From NCBI GenBank assembly GCA_964574335.1, contig CAZNNH010000034.1, positions 1 to 46,227 of the forward strand: DNA of 46,227 nucleotides, written 5' to 3'. The DNA comes from CAZNNH01 sp964574335. GTDB lineage: Bacteria > Acidobacteriota > Vicinamibacteria > Fen-336. A program made the translations under genes and the position numbers. The notes beneath the pieces were generated by a model, which saw only the letters and a list, made by a program, of their open reading frames with translations, was not told the DNA's origin and did no database searches. Positions 32,066 to 38,542 of the stretch are shown here, one piece after another; within the stretch, counting starts at the first letter, position 1, and each line of letters begins with the position of its first letter.

Positions 32066-32770
32066 TCACGACGAAGTGAGCGCCCTGGCCCGAACGATGG
32101 TGTAGAGCGTGGTCCCTTCCGCCGAGAAGGAGGCCTGGCCCACCACCACGAACTGGCCGTCCTCCAGGTTCAGGGTCGTCTCGAGGGACCTCTCCTGCGG
32201 GCTTGCCTGCCCCTCTCGACTGCGAACCCAGAGGATGATCCGGCCCTGCGAGACCGAGGCCTTCTGCTCGATCCTCGCCTTTGGGCTGATGGTCTGGGCC
32301 CAGGCGCCGTCGGCCTGGCTGAGCTCGACGCGCTCGAGCAGCCGGAATCTCTGTGGGCCGTCAGCGGCCGCGACCTCGTCCAGGACCGCCTGGATGACAC
32401 CGAGCCGCTCTCCGTGGCTTCCCTCTCCCACCGCCGGTTTGGCGGTCACCAGCCAGTAGGTGGTCACGATCTCGCGTACACCGCCCGAGCTCTCCCGCCC
32501 GCGGGCCAGGATGGCCTCGGCCAGCCCATCTTGGACCGACCGCGGGGCCAGCACCAGGACCTGCCCGTCCGCCGTGGCTGAGGCGGTTCCGATCGTGCTC
32601 TCGCCCATCCTGAGCATCGAGCCCAGCTTGCCCGCCAGCTCCTGGGCCTGGTCTCCGCCGGGATAGCTCTGCAGGATCAGCTCCTCGCTCTGAGATGGGC
32701 GGGGAGCGCGCCCGCAGCCGACAAGAAGCATCCCGGCGCCGATGCATGCCAGGCACGTGACTCGTTTCAT
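32066..32770 (-). CDS. Lipoprotein of unknown function in the sigma factor operon
   Basis: The 234-residue product has a lipoprotein signal (MLLVGCG, Cys19). The mature part has two alpha/beta segments (TADGQVLVLAPRSVQDGLAEAILAR; VREIVTTYWLVTAKPAVGEG; VIQAVLDEV) that recall the short N-terminal domains of secretins, but this resemblance is weak. The end reads as beta strands (GRIILWVRSREG, DGQFVVVGQASFSAEGTTLYTIVRAR). It is the first gene of the lipoprotein-sigma-anti-sigma operon and could be an envelope sensor or a target. AGGAGG precedes the ATG at 32770. Confidence 0.7.
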   Translation of the reverse strand: MKRVTCLACIGAGMLLVGCGRAPRPSQSEELILQSYPGGDQAQELAGKLGSMLRMGESTIGTASATADGQVLVLAPRSVQDGLAEAILARGRESSGGVREIVTTYWLVTAKPAVGEGSHGERLGVIQAVLDEVAAADGPQRFRLLERVELSQADGAWAQTISPKARIEQKASVSQGRIILWVRSREGQASPQERSLETTLNLEDGQFVVVGQASFSAEGTTLYTIVRARALTSS

Positions 32771-32841
32771 GACGACCTCCTCTACCCGTTTTCTACGCCC
32801 GAGGGGGACAATCCTTCACGGCTCTTCCGGCGGCCCTGTTG

Positions 32842-32847
32842 TAGCAT
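32842..32847 (+). promoter_or_regulatory. -10-like hexamer for the ThuA-like gene
   Basis: TAGCAT lies 7 nt before the ATG at 32855. No Shine-Dalgarno is seen between them, which fits a leaderless mRNA. The rest of the 32771-32854 divergent gap shows no other clear signal. Confidence 0.35.
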
Positions 32848-32854
32848 TGCGGCC

Positions 32855-33727
32855 ATGAAGAAAGAGCCGAAGGGCCCCAAACACCCAGGCGACCTGGTGC
32901 CAGACCGGCGCCACTTCCTCCGCGCCTCGCTTGGGGCCGGGCTGGGCGCCCTCGGGGTCGCGCGCTCGCTGGCCGCCGCCGAGACGCCGCTGGCGCCGCC
33001 TGGCCCGGCGCTCGGCGCCGCCGGCCCGAAGCAGAAGAAGGCGCTGTTCGTCTACGGCGGGTGGGAGGGGCACGAGCCGGTCCCGTGCCGCGACCTGTTC
33101 GTCCCCTGGATGAGGTCGCTGGGCTGGGAGGTGACGGTCTCCGACACGCTCGCCAGCTACGCGGACGAGAAGCTGATGGGCTCGCTCGACCTGATCATCC
33201 AGACCTGGACCATGGACGCGATCGACAAGCCCAGCTTGCAGGGCCTGCTGGCGGCGGTCAAGGGAGGGGTGGGCCTGGCCGGCTGGCACGGGGGCCTGGG
33301 CGACGCCTTCCGGCAGGAGACCGAGTACCAGTTCATGGTCGGCGGCCAGTGGGTGGCCCATCCCGGCAACATCATTGATTACACGGTGGAGATCGTCGAC
33401 TCCGAGGACCCGATCACGCTCGGCCTCGGCAGCTTCGCCGTGCACAGCGAGCAGTACTACATGCACGTCGACCCCAACAACACCGTGCTCGCCACCACCC
33501 GCTTCTCGGGGGAGCACGCGCCGTGGATCGAAGGAGCTACCATGCCGATCGCCTGGAAGCGGGTCTACGGCCAGGGACGGGTCTTCTACACGTCCCTCGG
33601 CCACACCGCCGACGTGTTCGCCATCCCGGAGGCGCTCACCCTCATGCAGCGCGGGATCCTCTGGGCCAGCGACAGCCGTCACGCCGAGACCCCGAACCTG
33701 GTCAACCCGGTTTATCCATCGCGCTAG
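32855..33727 (+). CDS. Tat-exported ThuA-like protein
   Basis: The product has 290 residues. The N-terminus carries a Tat signal (PDRRHFLRASLGAGLGALGV). The mature domain matches the ThuA/glutamine-amidotransferase-like fold: ALFVYGGWEGHEPVPCRDLF, LDLIIQTWTMDAI, GVGLAGWHGGLGDAF, VAHPGNIIDYTVEIVD, LGSFAVHSEQYYMHVDP, and GRVFYTSLGHTADVF. ThuA domains are linked to sugar metabolism and often lie near dehydrogenases. The next gene, 4 bp on, is a Rossmann-fold protein. The exact reaction is unknown. Confidence 0.85.
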   Translation: MKKEPKGPKHPGDLVPDRRHFLRASLGAGLGALGVARSLAAAETPLAPPGPALGAAGPKQKKALFVYGGWEGHEPVPCRDLFVPWMRSLGWEVTVSDTLASYADEKLMGSLDLIIQTWTMDAIDKPSLQGLLAAVKGGVGLAGWHGGLGDAFRQETEYQFMVGGQWVAHPGNIIDYTVEIVDSEDPITLGLGSFAVHSEQYYMHVDPNNTVLATTRFSGEHAPWIEGATMPIAWKRVYGQGRVFYTSLGHTADVFAIPEALTLMQRGILWASDSRHAETPNLVNPVYPSR

Positions 33728-33731
33728 CTCG

Positions 33732-34520
33732 GTGGACGATCCGACTCACGACTTGCTGGTGATCGGGGCGGGTCACCTCGGGCTGCGGGTGGTCCGCCTG
33801 TGGTGTTTGGCTCACGGCCCGTCGGACGTGCTGGCCGAGACCCGTTCCGATCGCCGCCACCCTGAGCTGCGGGCGCTCGGGGCGGCTTGCCGGTGCCGTG
33901 GCGATGAGGCGCCCCCACCTCGCTCCCACGTGCTGTTCTGCGTGCCGCCCTCGTCGGCCGAGGACTACGTGGCCGAGGCGCGGCGGGCGGTGCAGTTGTG
34001 GGAGGGCCGGGGGCGGCTGGTGATGACGTCCAGCACGGCGGTCTACGCCGAGGAGGACGGCGGCGTGTGTGACGAGGGCTCACCGCTCGCCGGCACCGAA
34101 CGGGCGCTCCGCCTGCTCGCCGCCGAGGAGACGGTGCGGGGGGCGGGCGGGATCGTGGTCCGGCTGGCGGGGCTGTACGACCAGGAACGCGGCCCGCACC
34201 GTGTTTTCATGCGTCAGGGGCGTTCGCCCCGCCGGGGAGACGGCCTCCTCAACCTGATCCACTACGACGATGCCGCCGAGCTCTGCCGACTGGCCCTCGA
34301 GCGGGGCGAGGCCGGGGCCGTCTACCTGGGTAGCGACGACCGGCCGATCGCCCGGCGGGAGCTGGCCGAGGCCGCGGCCCTCTCGGGACGCTTCGAAGGA
34401 GGCTGCGTGTTCACGGGTAGCGGCGGGCCGCTGGGACGGCGCTGCGACGGGGCCGCCACCCGAAGACGCCTCGGCTGGGAGCCACGCTACCGGAGCTTCC
34501 CAGACTGGCTTTCCCGCTGA
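33732..34520 (+). CDS. SDR-type NAD(P)-binding epimerase-like protein (YeeZ-like)
   Basis: The product has 262 residues from a GTG at 33732, 4 bp after the ThuA-like stop, so the two are coupled. A Rossmann motif GAGHLGLRV is near the N-terminus. Later segments SHVLFCVPP, GRLVMTSSTAVYAEEDGGVCDEGSP, GIVVRLAGLYDQERGP and LLNLIHYDDAAELCRLALE fit extended SDR or YeeZ-like proteins. A standard YxxxK catalytic pair is not evident after the STAVY segment, so it may bind a nucleotide-linked substrate without ordinary dehydrogenase chemistry. The context suggests sugar metabolism. Confidence 0.8.
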   Translation: MDDPTHDLLVIGAGHLGLRVVRLWCLAHGPSDVLAETRSDRRHPELRALGAACRCRGDEAPPPRSHVLFCVPPSSAEDYVAEARRAVQLWEGRGRLVMTSSTAVYAEEDGGVCDEGSPLAGTERALRLLAAEETVRGAGGIVVRLAGLYDQERGPHRVFMRQGRSPRRGDGLLNLIHYDDAAELCRLALERGEAGAVYLGSDDRPIARRELAEAAALSGRFEGGCVFTGSGGPLGRRCDGAATRRRLGWEPRYRSFPDWLSR

Positions 34521-34543
34521 GTGGTCAGTAGAATATGACCACT
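34520..34543. promoter_or_regulatory. Operator with internal -10 for Phd/PIN pair 2
   Basis: AGTGGTCA (34520-34527) and TGACCACT (34536-34543) form a perfect 8-bp inverted repeat with an 8-bp centre. TAGAAT (34529-34534), a good -10, lies inside the repeat. The antitoxin ATG is 13 bp downstream with GGGAGGAG between. The layout is that of an autorepressed toxin-antitoxin promoter. Confidence 0.7.
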
Positions 34544-34556
34544 TGAGGGAGGAGCG

Positions 34557-34874
34557 ATGACCGGCAAGGTGGCGGCAGCCGAGTTCAAGGCCCGATGCCT
34601 CTCGCTGATGGACCGGGTGGCCGAGCGGCACGAGACCTACGTGATCACCAAGCGGGGCAAGCCGGTGGCCAAGCTGGTCCCGGTGGCGCCCGACTCGGAG
34701 GGAAGCATCTTCGGCTGCCTGCGGGAGCGAGGCCGCATCGAGGGGGACATCATCAGCCCGGTGCTGCCGGCGGGGGATGGGGGGACGGTGACCAAGTGGG
34801 ACCGGCTCGTGGGCCAGGGCCGACTCTCCCGAGCGCCCAAGAAGAAGCGGCGCACCCGGAGCCGGGCCTCGTGA
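34557..34874 (+). CDS. Type II antitoxin, Phd/YefM family (pair 2)
   Basis: The 105-residue product begins VAAAEFKARCLSLMDRVAERHETYVITKRGKPVAKLVPV, the Phd/YefM DNA-binding fold. The tail is basic at the end (KKKRRTRSRAS), which is unusual for a toxin-binding segment and may contact nucleic acid. GGGAGGAG precedes the ATG. The stop overlaps the GTG of the PIN toxin (GTGA), so translation is coupled. An 8-bp inverted repeat over the -10 is the likely autoregulatory site. Confidence 0.92.
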   Translation: MTGKVAAAEFKARCLSLMDRVAERHETYVITKRGKPVAKLVPVAPDSEGSIFGCLRERGRIEGDIISPVLPAGDGGTVTKWDRLVGQGRLSRAPKKKRRTRSRAS

Positions 34875-35266
34875 TCCTTCTCGACACCCACGTCCTGGCG
34901 ATGCTGATCCTGAGGCCGGAGCGGCTGTCCCGGGCTGCGGCCCGGGCGATCGAGAAGGCGGAGGCGAAGGGGGCGCTGGCCATCGCGTCGATCACGCTTC
35001 TCGAGCTGGCGCTTCTGGTGGCCGCCGACCGGATCCGGCTGGACGGTCCCACCGAGGCCTTCCTGAACCAGATATGCAACCAGCCCAGCCTGAGCGTTCT
35101 CGGGATCACGGCTGAGGTGGCGGTGCTGGCCACCCAGTTCCCGCCGTCGTTCCCCAAGGACTCGGCCGACCGGCTCATCGCTGCGACGGCACGGGCCCAC
35201 GGCATCCCGCTGGTGACCAAGGACCAGCGGATGCAGGACAGCACACTGATCCGGACCCTCTGGTAG
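34871..35266 (+). CDS. PIN-domain RNase toxin, VapC-like (pair 2)
   Basis: The product has 131 residues from a GTG at 34871 that overlaps the antitoxin stop by 4 bp. PIN active-site acids are visible: Asp5 (LLDTH), Glu45 (LLELALL), Asp97 and Asp100 (KDSADRLIAATA), and Asp118 (TKDQRM). It is a Mg2+-dependent RNase fold whose target cannot be read from sequence. It differs clearly from the PIN toxin at 7166-7573, so the two pairs are not a recent duplication. Confidence 0.93.
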   Translation: MILLDTHVLAMLILRPERLSRAAARAIEKAEAKGALAIASITLLELALLVAADRIRLDGPTEAFLNQICNQPSLSVLGITAEVAVLATQFPPSFPKDSADRLIAATARAHGIPLVTKDQRMQDSTLIRTLW

Positions 35267-35325
35267 TCGTTTCACCGGTACCATCAGGGACGCCAGGCGC
35301 TCAGGCGCCGCGAGGCTGGCGAGGT

Positions 35326-36411
35326 TCAGCCCCGTTCGCCGGCCAGCTCCAGCTCGCCGTCCTGGCTCTTTCCCACCACCTCGCCGATCACCGCGGCCGT
35401 GTGGCCGGTCTCGAGCAGCCCCTGGAGCAGCGGCTCGGCATCCGCCGACTCGACGCCCAGCAGCAGGCCGCCCGAGGTCTGAGCGTCGAACATCAGCCCG
35501 AGCAGGGCCTCGGTCAGCTCCGTGCTGCTCCGCGTCCAGCGCGAGAAGAAGGACCGGTTGGCCCGGGAGCCGCCGGGAAAACGATCTGCCTCGGCGTGCT
35601 CCAGTGCGCCCGGCAGCAGGGGCACGGCGTGCGCCCATAGCCGCACCGAGCAGCGGGAGGCGCGGGCCATCTCGACCAGGTGGCCGGCCAGGCCGAAGCC
35701 CGTCACGTCCGTGCCGGCCCGAATGCCGTGCGCCACCGCCCGCTCCGAGGCCTGGCGGTTGAGCCGTCCCATCGAGGCGACCATCGCCGCCGCCTGCTCG
35801 GGCGTGGCCAGCGAGCGCTTGTCGGCGCTGGAGACAACGCCGGTGCCGATCGGCTTGCTGAGCAGCAGCCGCTGACCCGGCCGTAGGGCATCGTTGGTGA
35901 TCATCCGCCTGGGGTCGACCAGACCGGTGACGGCGAGCCCGTACTTGGGCTCCTCGTCCTTGATGCTGTGGCCGCCGACCAGCACGGCACCGGCCTCGCG
36001 CAGGGCGCTGACCCCGCCTTCGAGGATCCTTCGCAGCACGGCGACGCCCAGTTCCTTGATCGGGAAGGCGACGATGTTGAGGGCGGTGATCGGCTGGCCG
36101 CCCATCGCGTAGACGTCGCTCAGGGCGTTGACCGCCGCCACCCTCCCGAAGGTGTATGGGTCGTCGACGATCGGCGTCAGCACGTCGACGGTCTGGACCA
36201 GGGCGCGGTTCTCGTCGAGGAGAAAGACACCGGCGTCCTCGCTGCCCTCGAGGCCCCGCAGCAGCCGTGGGTCCGCGGGCAGATCCAGCCCACACAAGGC
36301 CAGGTCCAGGTCCCCTGGACCGATCTTGGCCGCTCAGCCGCTGGCCTTGGCGCGGGCCATCAGGCCCGCCTGGCGGGCCACGTCCTGTCGCCCGTCGCTC
36401 GTCTCACCCAC
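35326..36411 (-). CDS. selD: Selenide, water dikinase (selenophosphate synthetase), selenocysteine-containing
   Basis: Read as 361 residues with UGA at 36334-36336 decoded as Sec26. The in-frame region before the UGA gives VARQAGLMARAKASG-U-AAKIGPGDL, which matches the SelD active-site motif GUxxK/GCxxK with Sec exactly at the catalytic Cys position (Cys17 in E. coli). The GTG at 36411 has GGGAGG 9 nt upstream. Downstream SelD motifs are intact: TVDVLTPIVDDPYTFGRVAAVNALSDVYAMGG, GGHSIKDEEPKYGLAVTG, DVTGFGLAGH, and DAQTSGGLL. The enzyme makes selenophosphate from selenide and ATP. A gene finder without recoding would start at the TTG at 36297 and lose the catalytic segment. Selenoprotein SelD implies that SelA, SelB and tRNA-Sec are encoded elsewhere. 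Confidence 0.9.
36303..36321 (-). promoter_or_regulatory. Candidate bacterial SECIS hairpin in selD
   Basis: On the mRNA, 12 nt after the UGA, GGUCCAGG pairs perfectly with CCUGGACC around a GGA loop (8-bp stem, 3-nt loop, or 5-nt loop if the top pair opens). Position and G-containing loop fit a bacterial SECIS. The bulged U of the E. coli element is not obvious. Confidence 0.6.
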
Positions 36412-36460
36412 CGCTCTCGTCCTCCCTCGTCTGGCGCCCGTAGCCGCCGGTCAGGCGCCC

Positions 36461-36505
36461 GTCATCCTGAGTGCTTCTTCGAGGCGGCACCCCGGAAGGA
36501 TCCCC
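36461..36505. repeat. Degenerate GTCATCCTGAG...GAAGGATC element
   Basis: GTCATCCTGAG at 36461-36471 is followed by a GC-rich centre and GGAAGGATC near 36494-36502. From memory this resembles a short dispersed palindromic element of the form GTCATCCTGAGCGAAGCGAAGGATC seen in several phyla; the centre here is altered. It lies between selD and ackA. Confidence 0.35.
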
Positions 36506-36568
36506 CGTTGCCGGCCCCAATACAACCATAGATCAAAGGAACCATGTCGGGCCCCCAGGCGGCCTGGC

Positions 36569-36574
36569 TATCAT
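36569..36574 (+). promoter_or_regulatory. -10-like hexamer for ackA
   Basis: TATCAT (five of six matches to TATAAT) lies 9 nt before the ackA ATG at 36584, with no Shine-Dalgarno between. No -35 is evident. This fits leaderless transcription. Confidence 0.4.
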
Positions 36575-36583
36575 GGCGGTGTC

Positions 36584-38005
36584 ATGAAGATCCTGGTCCT
36601 CAACTGCGGCTCCTCGTCGGTCAAGTTCCAGTTCCTGGAGATGGAAGGCGAGCAGGTGCTGGCCCGCGGCCTGGTCGAGAAGATCGGCAGCACCGGCGCG
36701 CTGCTCCGCTACAAGCGCGGCGAGGCCAAGGAGATCCGTGAGGTCGCCGAGATCCCCCACCACGACGCGGCGGTCAACCTGGTGCTGTCCACGCTGATGC
36801 ACCCGCGCGACGGCGTGATCGCCGCCGTCGACGAGATCGACGGCATCGGCCACCGGGTGGTGCACGGCGGCGAGGAGTTCTCCGAGTCGGTGCTGGTGGA
36901 CGAGCAGGTACGCGCCGCCATCGAGCGCTGCTGCCAGTTCGCGCCGCTGCACAACCCCCACAACCTCAAGGGGATCGACGTCTGCGCCCAGCTCCTGAAG
37001 GGCAAGCCCCAGGTGGCCGCTTTCGACACCGCGTTTCACCAGAAGATGCCGAAGGAGAGCTACCTCTACCCGATCCCCTACGGCCTCTACCGCAAGCTTG
37101 GCATCCGTCGCTACGGCTTCCACGGCACCTCGCACCGGATCGTCGCCCAGCGCGCCGCGGCCGAGCTGGGCCGGCCGCTTACGGAGCTGCTCCTGATCAC
37201 GTGCCACCTGGGGAACGGCTCCTCGGTGGCCGCAGTCCGCGAAGGCTGGTCGGTGGACACCTCGATGGGCTTCACCCCTCTCGAGGGCCTGATGATGGGG
37301 ACCCGCTCGGGGGACCTGGACCCGGCGGTGGCCCCCTACCTGATGGAGCGCGAGCACCTCTCCCCCAAGGAGGTCGACGCCCTGCTCAACAAGCGCAGCG
37401 GCATGCTGGGGATCTCCGAGGCCTCGAACGACATGCGCGAGATCGTCGAGGCGATGGAGGCGGGCGACGAGCGGCATCGGCTGGCGTTCCTGATGTTCTG
37501 TCACCGGGTGCGCAAGTACATCGGCGCCTACGCGGCGGTGCTGGGGGGGCTGGACGCGGTGGTGTTCACCGCCGGCATCGGCGAGAACTCGGCCCAGACG
37601 CGGGCCGAGTGTCTGCGAGGTCTGGGCTTCCTGGGCATCGAGCTCGACGATGAGGCCAACCGCAAGAGCGCCACCCGGATCTCGCGGGGACCCACCCAGG
37701 CGCTCGTGGTCCCCACCAACGAGGAGCTGGCGATCGCCCGCGACACCAAGGGTGTCCTCGAGGCGGCCGCCAAGAGCGCGGCCGCTCCCAGCGAGGAGGC
37801 CATCGATCGCGAGCTGGCCGCCCTGGACGCGAATGCCCGGCGCGAGCTGGTGCTGCTGTGGGCGGCCCACCCGGAGGGGGACCTGGAGCGGCTGGCGCAA
37901 CGGCTGTCGCACAAGCTGAAGAAGAAGTTCAGCCCGGCGGCGTTGAGGACCGAGCTTCATCGGCTGGGCCTGCTGTGGGATGGGCGAGAGCCCACCCCCC
38001 ATTGA
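36584..38005 (+). CDS. ackA: Acetate kinase with C-terminal extension
   Basis: The 473-residue product has AckA signatures in order: MKILVLNCGSSSVKFQ at the start, HRVVHGGEEFSES, FAPLHNPHNLKGI, AFDTAFH, RRYGFHGTSHRIV, LGNGSSVAAV, MGFTPLEGLMMGTRSGDLD, and FTAGIGENS. It interconverts acetate plus ATP with acetyl phosphate. AckA normally ends near residue 400; here about 80 extra residues follow IARDTKGVLEAAA. These are helical and charged (EEAIDRELAALDANARRELVLLW, KLKKKFSPAALRTELHRLGLLW). The ATG at 36584 is chosen because MKILVLNCGSSS is the family N-terminus. No pta gene is adjacent. Confidence 0.94.
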   Translation: MKILVLNCGSSSVKFQFLEMEGEQVLARGLVEKIGSTGALLRYKRGEAKEIREVAEIPHHDAAVNLVLSTLMHPRDGVIAAVDEIDGIGHRVVHGGEEFSESVLVDEQVRAAIERCCQFAPLHNPHNLKGIDVCAQLLKGKPQVAAFDTAFHQKMPKESYLYPIPYGLYRKLGIRRYGFHGTSHRIVAQRAAAELGRPLTELLLITCHLGNGSSVAAVREGWSVDTSMGFTPLEGLMMGTRSGDLDPAVAPYLMEREHLSPKEVDALLNKRSGMLGISEASNDMREIVEAMEAGDERHRLAFLMFCHRVRKYIGAYAAVLGGLDAVVFTAGIGENSAQTRAECLRGLGFLGIELDDEANRKSATRISRGPTQALVVPTNEELAIARDTKGVLEAAAKSAAAPSEEAIDRELAALDANARRELVLLWAAHPEGDLERLAQRLSHKLKKKFSPAALRTELHRLGLLWDGREPTPH

Positions 38006-38018
38006 AGATGGAGTCGGT

Positions 38019-38516
38019 ATGGAACCCTTGAACCGGGAGAACGGTGGTTGGGACATCGCGCGCTGCTGGCTGGCGGCGCTCGAGGAGACGGCTCGGGACT
38101 TTCACGGCACCCGCCCGCGCGCGGTCTGCGAGCGGGGTTACGAGCACGCCCCGATGCGCTGGCTGGAGCTGCTCGAGGAGCAGTACGGGATCACCGTGCC
38201 GAAGGCTTCGAGCGTCAAGGAGGCGATCGAGAGCCACATCGAGGTGGGGGTCCGCTCCGGGTTGTTCCGCGACGCCTCGCAGTTCGAGCTGGTCCAGGTC
38301 AACCCGCACCGGGTCGAGATCAAGGTGCTGGAGTGCCCGTACCGCACCACCTGCGTCAACCTGCTGGAGACGGGCTTCACCATCCGCGACCTGACCTGTG
38401 CCCGGATCGGCTGCTTCCGTGCCGCGGCCGAGATCCTCTCCGGCATCCCCTGCAAGTTCGAGGTGACCGGCTTCGCCGCCGACCGGCCCTGCGAGGGCTA
38501 CGTCGAGCACCGCTGA
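38019..38516 (+). CDS. Small Cys-rich cytoplasmic protein of unknown function
   Basis: The product has 165 residues from the ATG at 38019, with GGAG just upstream and the ackA stop 13 bp before. Eight cysteines are present, mostly in the last 70 residues: ECPYRTTC, TCARIGC, SGIPC and DRPCEGY. The arrangement recalls V4R-type (4-vinyl reductase) small-molecule or metal-binding domains, but this is weak. There is no signal peptide or membrane segment. Operon position after ackA suggests linked expression. The function is not recognised. Confidence 0.7.
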   Translation: MEPLNRENGGWDIARCWLAALEETARDFHGTRPRAVCERGYEHAPMRWLELLEEQYGITVPKASSVKEAIESHIEVGVRSGLFRDASQFELVQVNPHRVEIKVLECPYRTTCVNLLETGFTIRDLTCARIGCFRAAAEILSGIPCKFEVTGFAADRPCEGYVEHR

Positions 38517-38542
38517 GCACCGCCAGGGGAAGGAGAGCGAGC

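Noticed and set aside
32771..32854. ECF sigma-type promoter upstream of the lipoprotein-sigma operon
   Set aside because: AAGGATT and CGTAG are present on the minus strand but their spacing is too short for a convincing -35/-10 pair.
36128..36583. Upstream extension of the ackA frame
   Set aside because: Overlaps selD antisense; the AckA family N-terminus MKILVLNCGSSS fixes the start at 36584.
36412..36583. Possible tRNA-Sec gene next to selD
   Set aside because: No acceptor stem, TCA anticodon arm or GGTTC-type T arm could be assembled on either strand.
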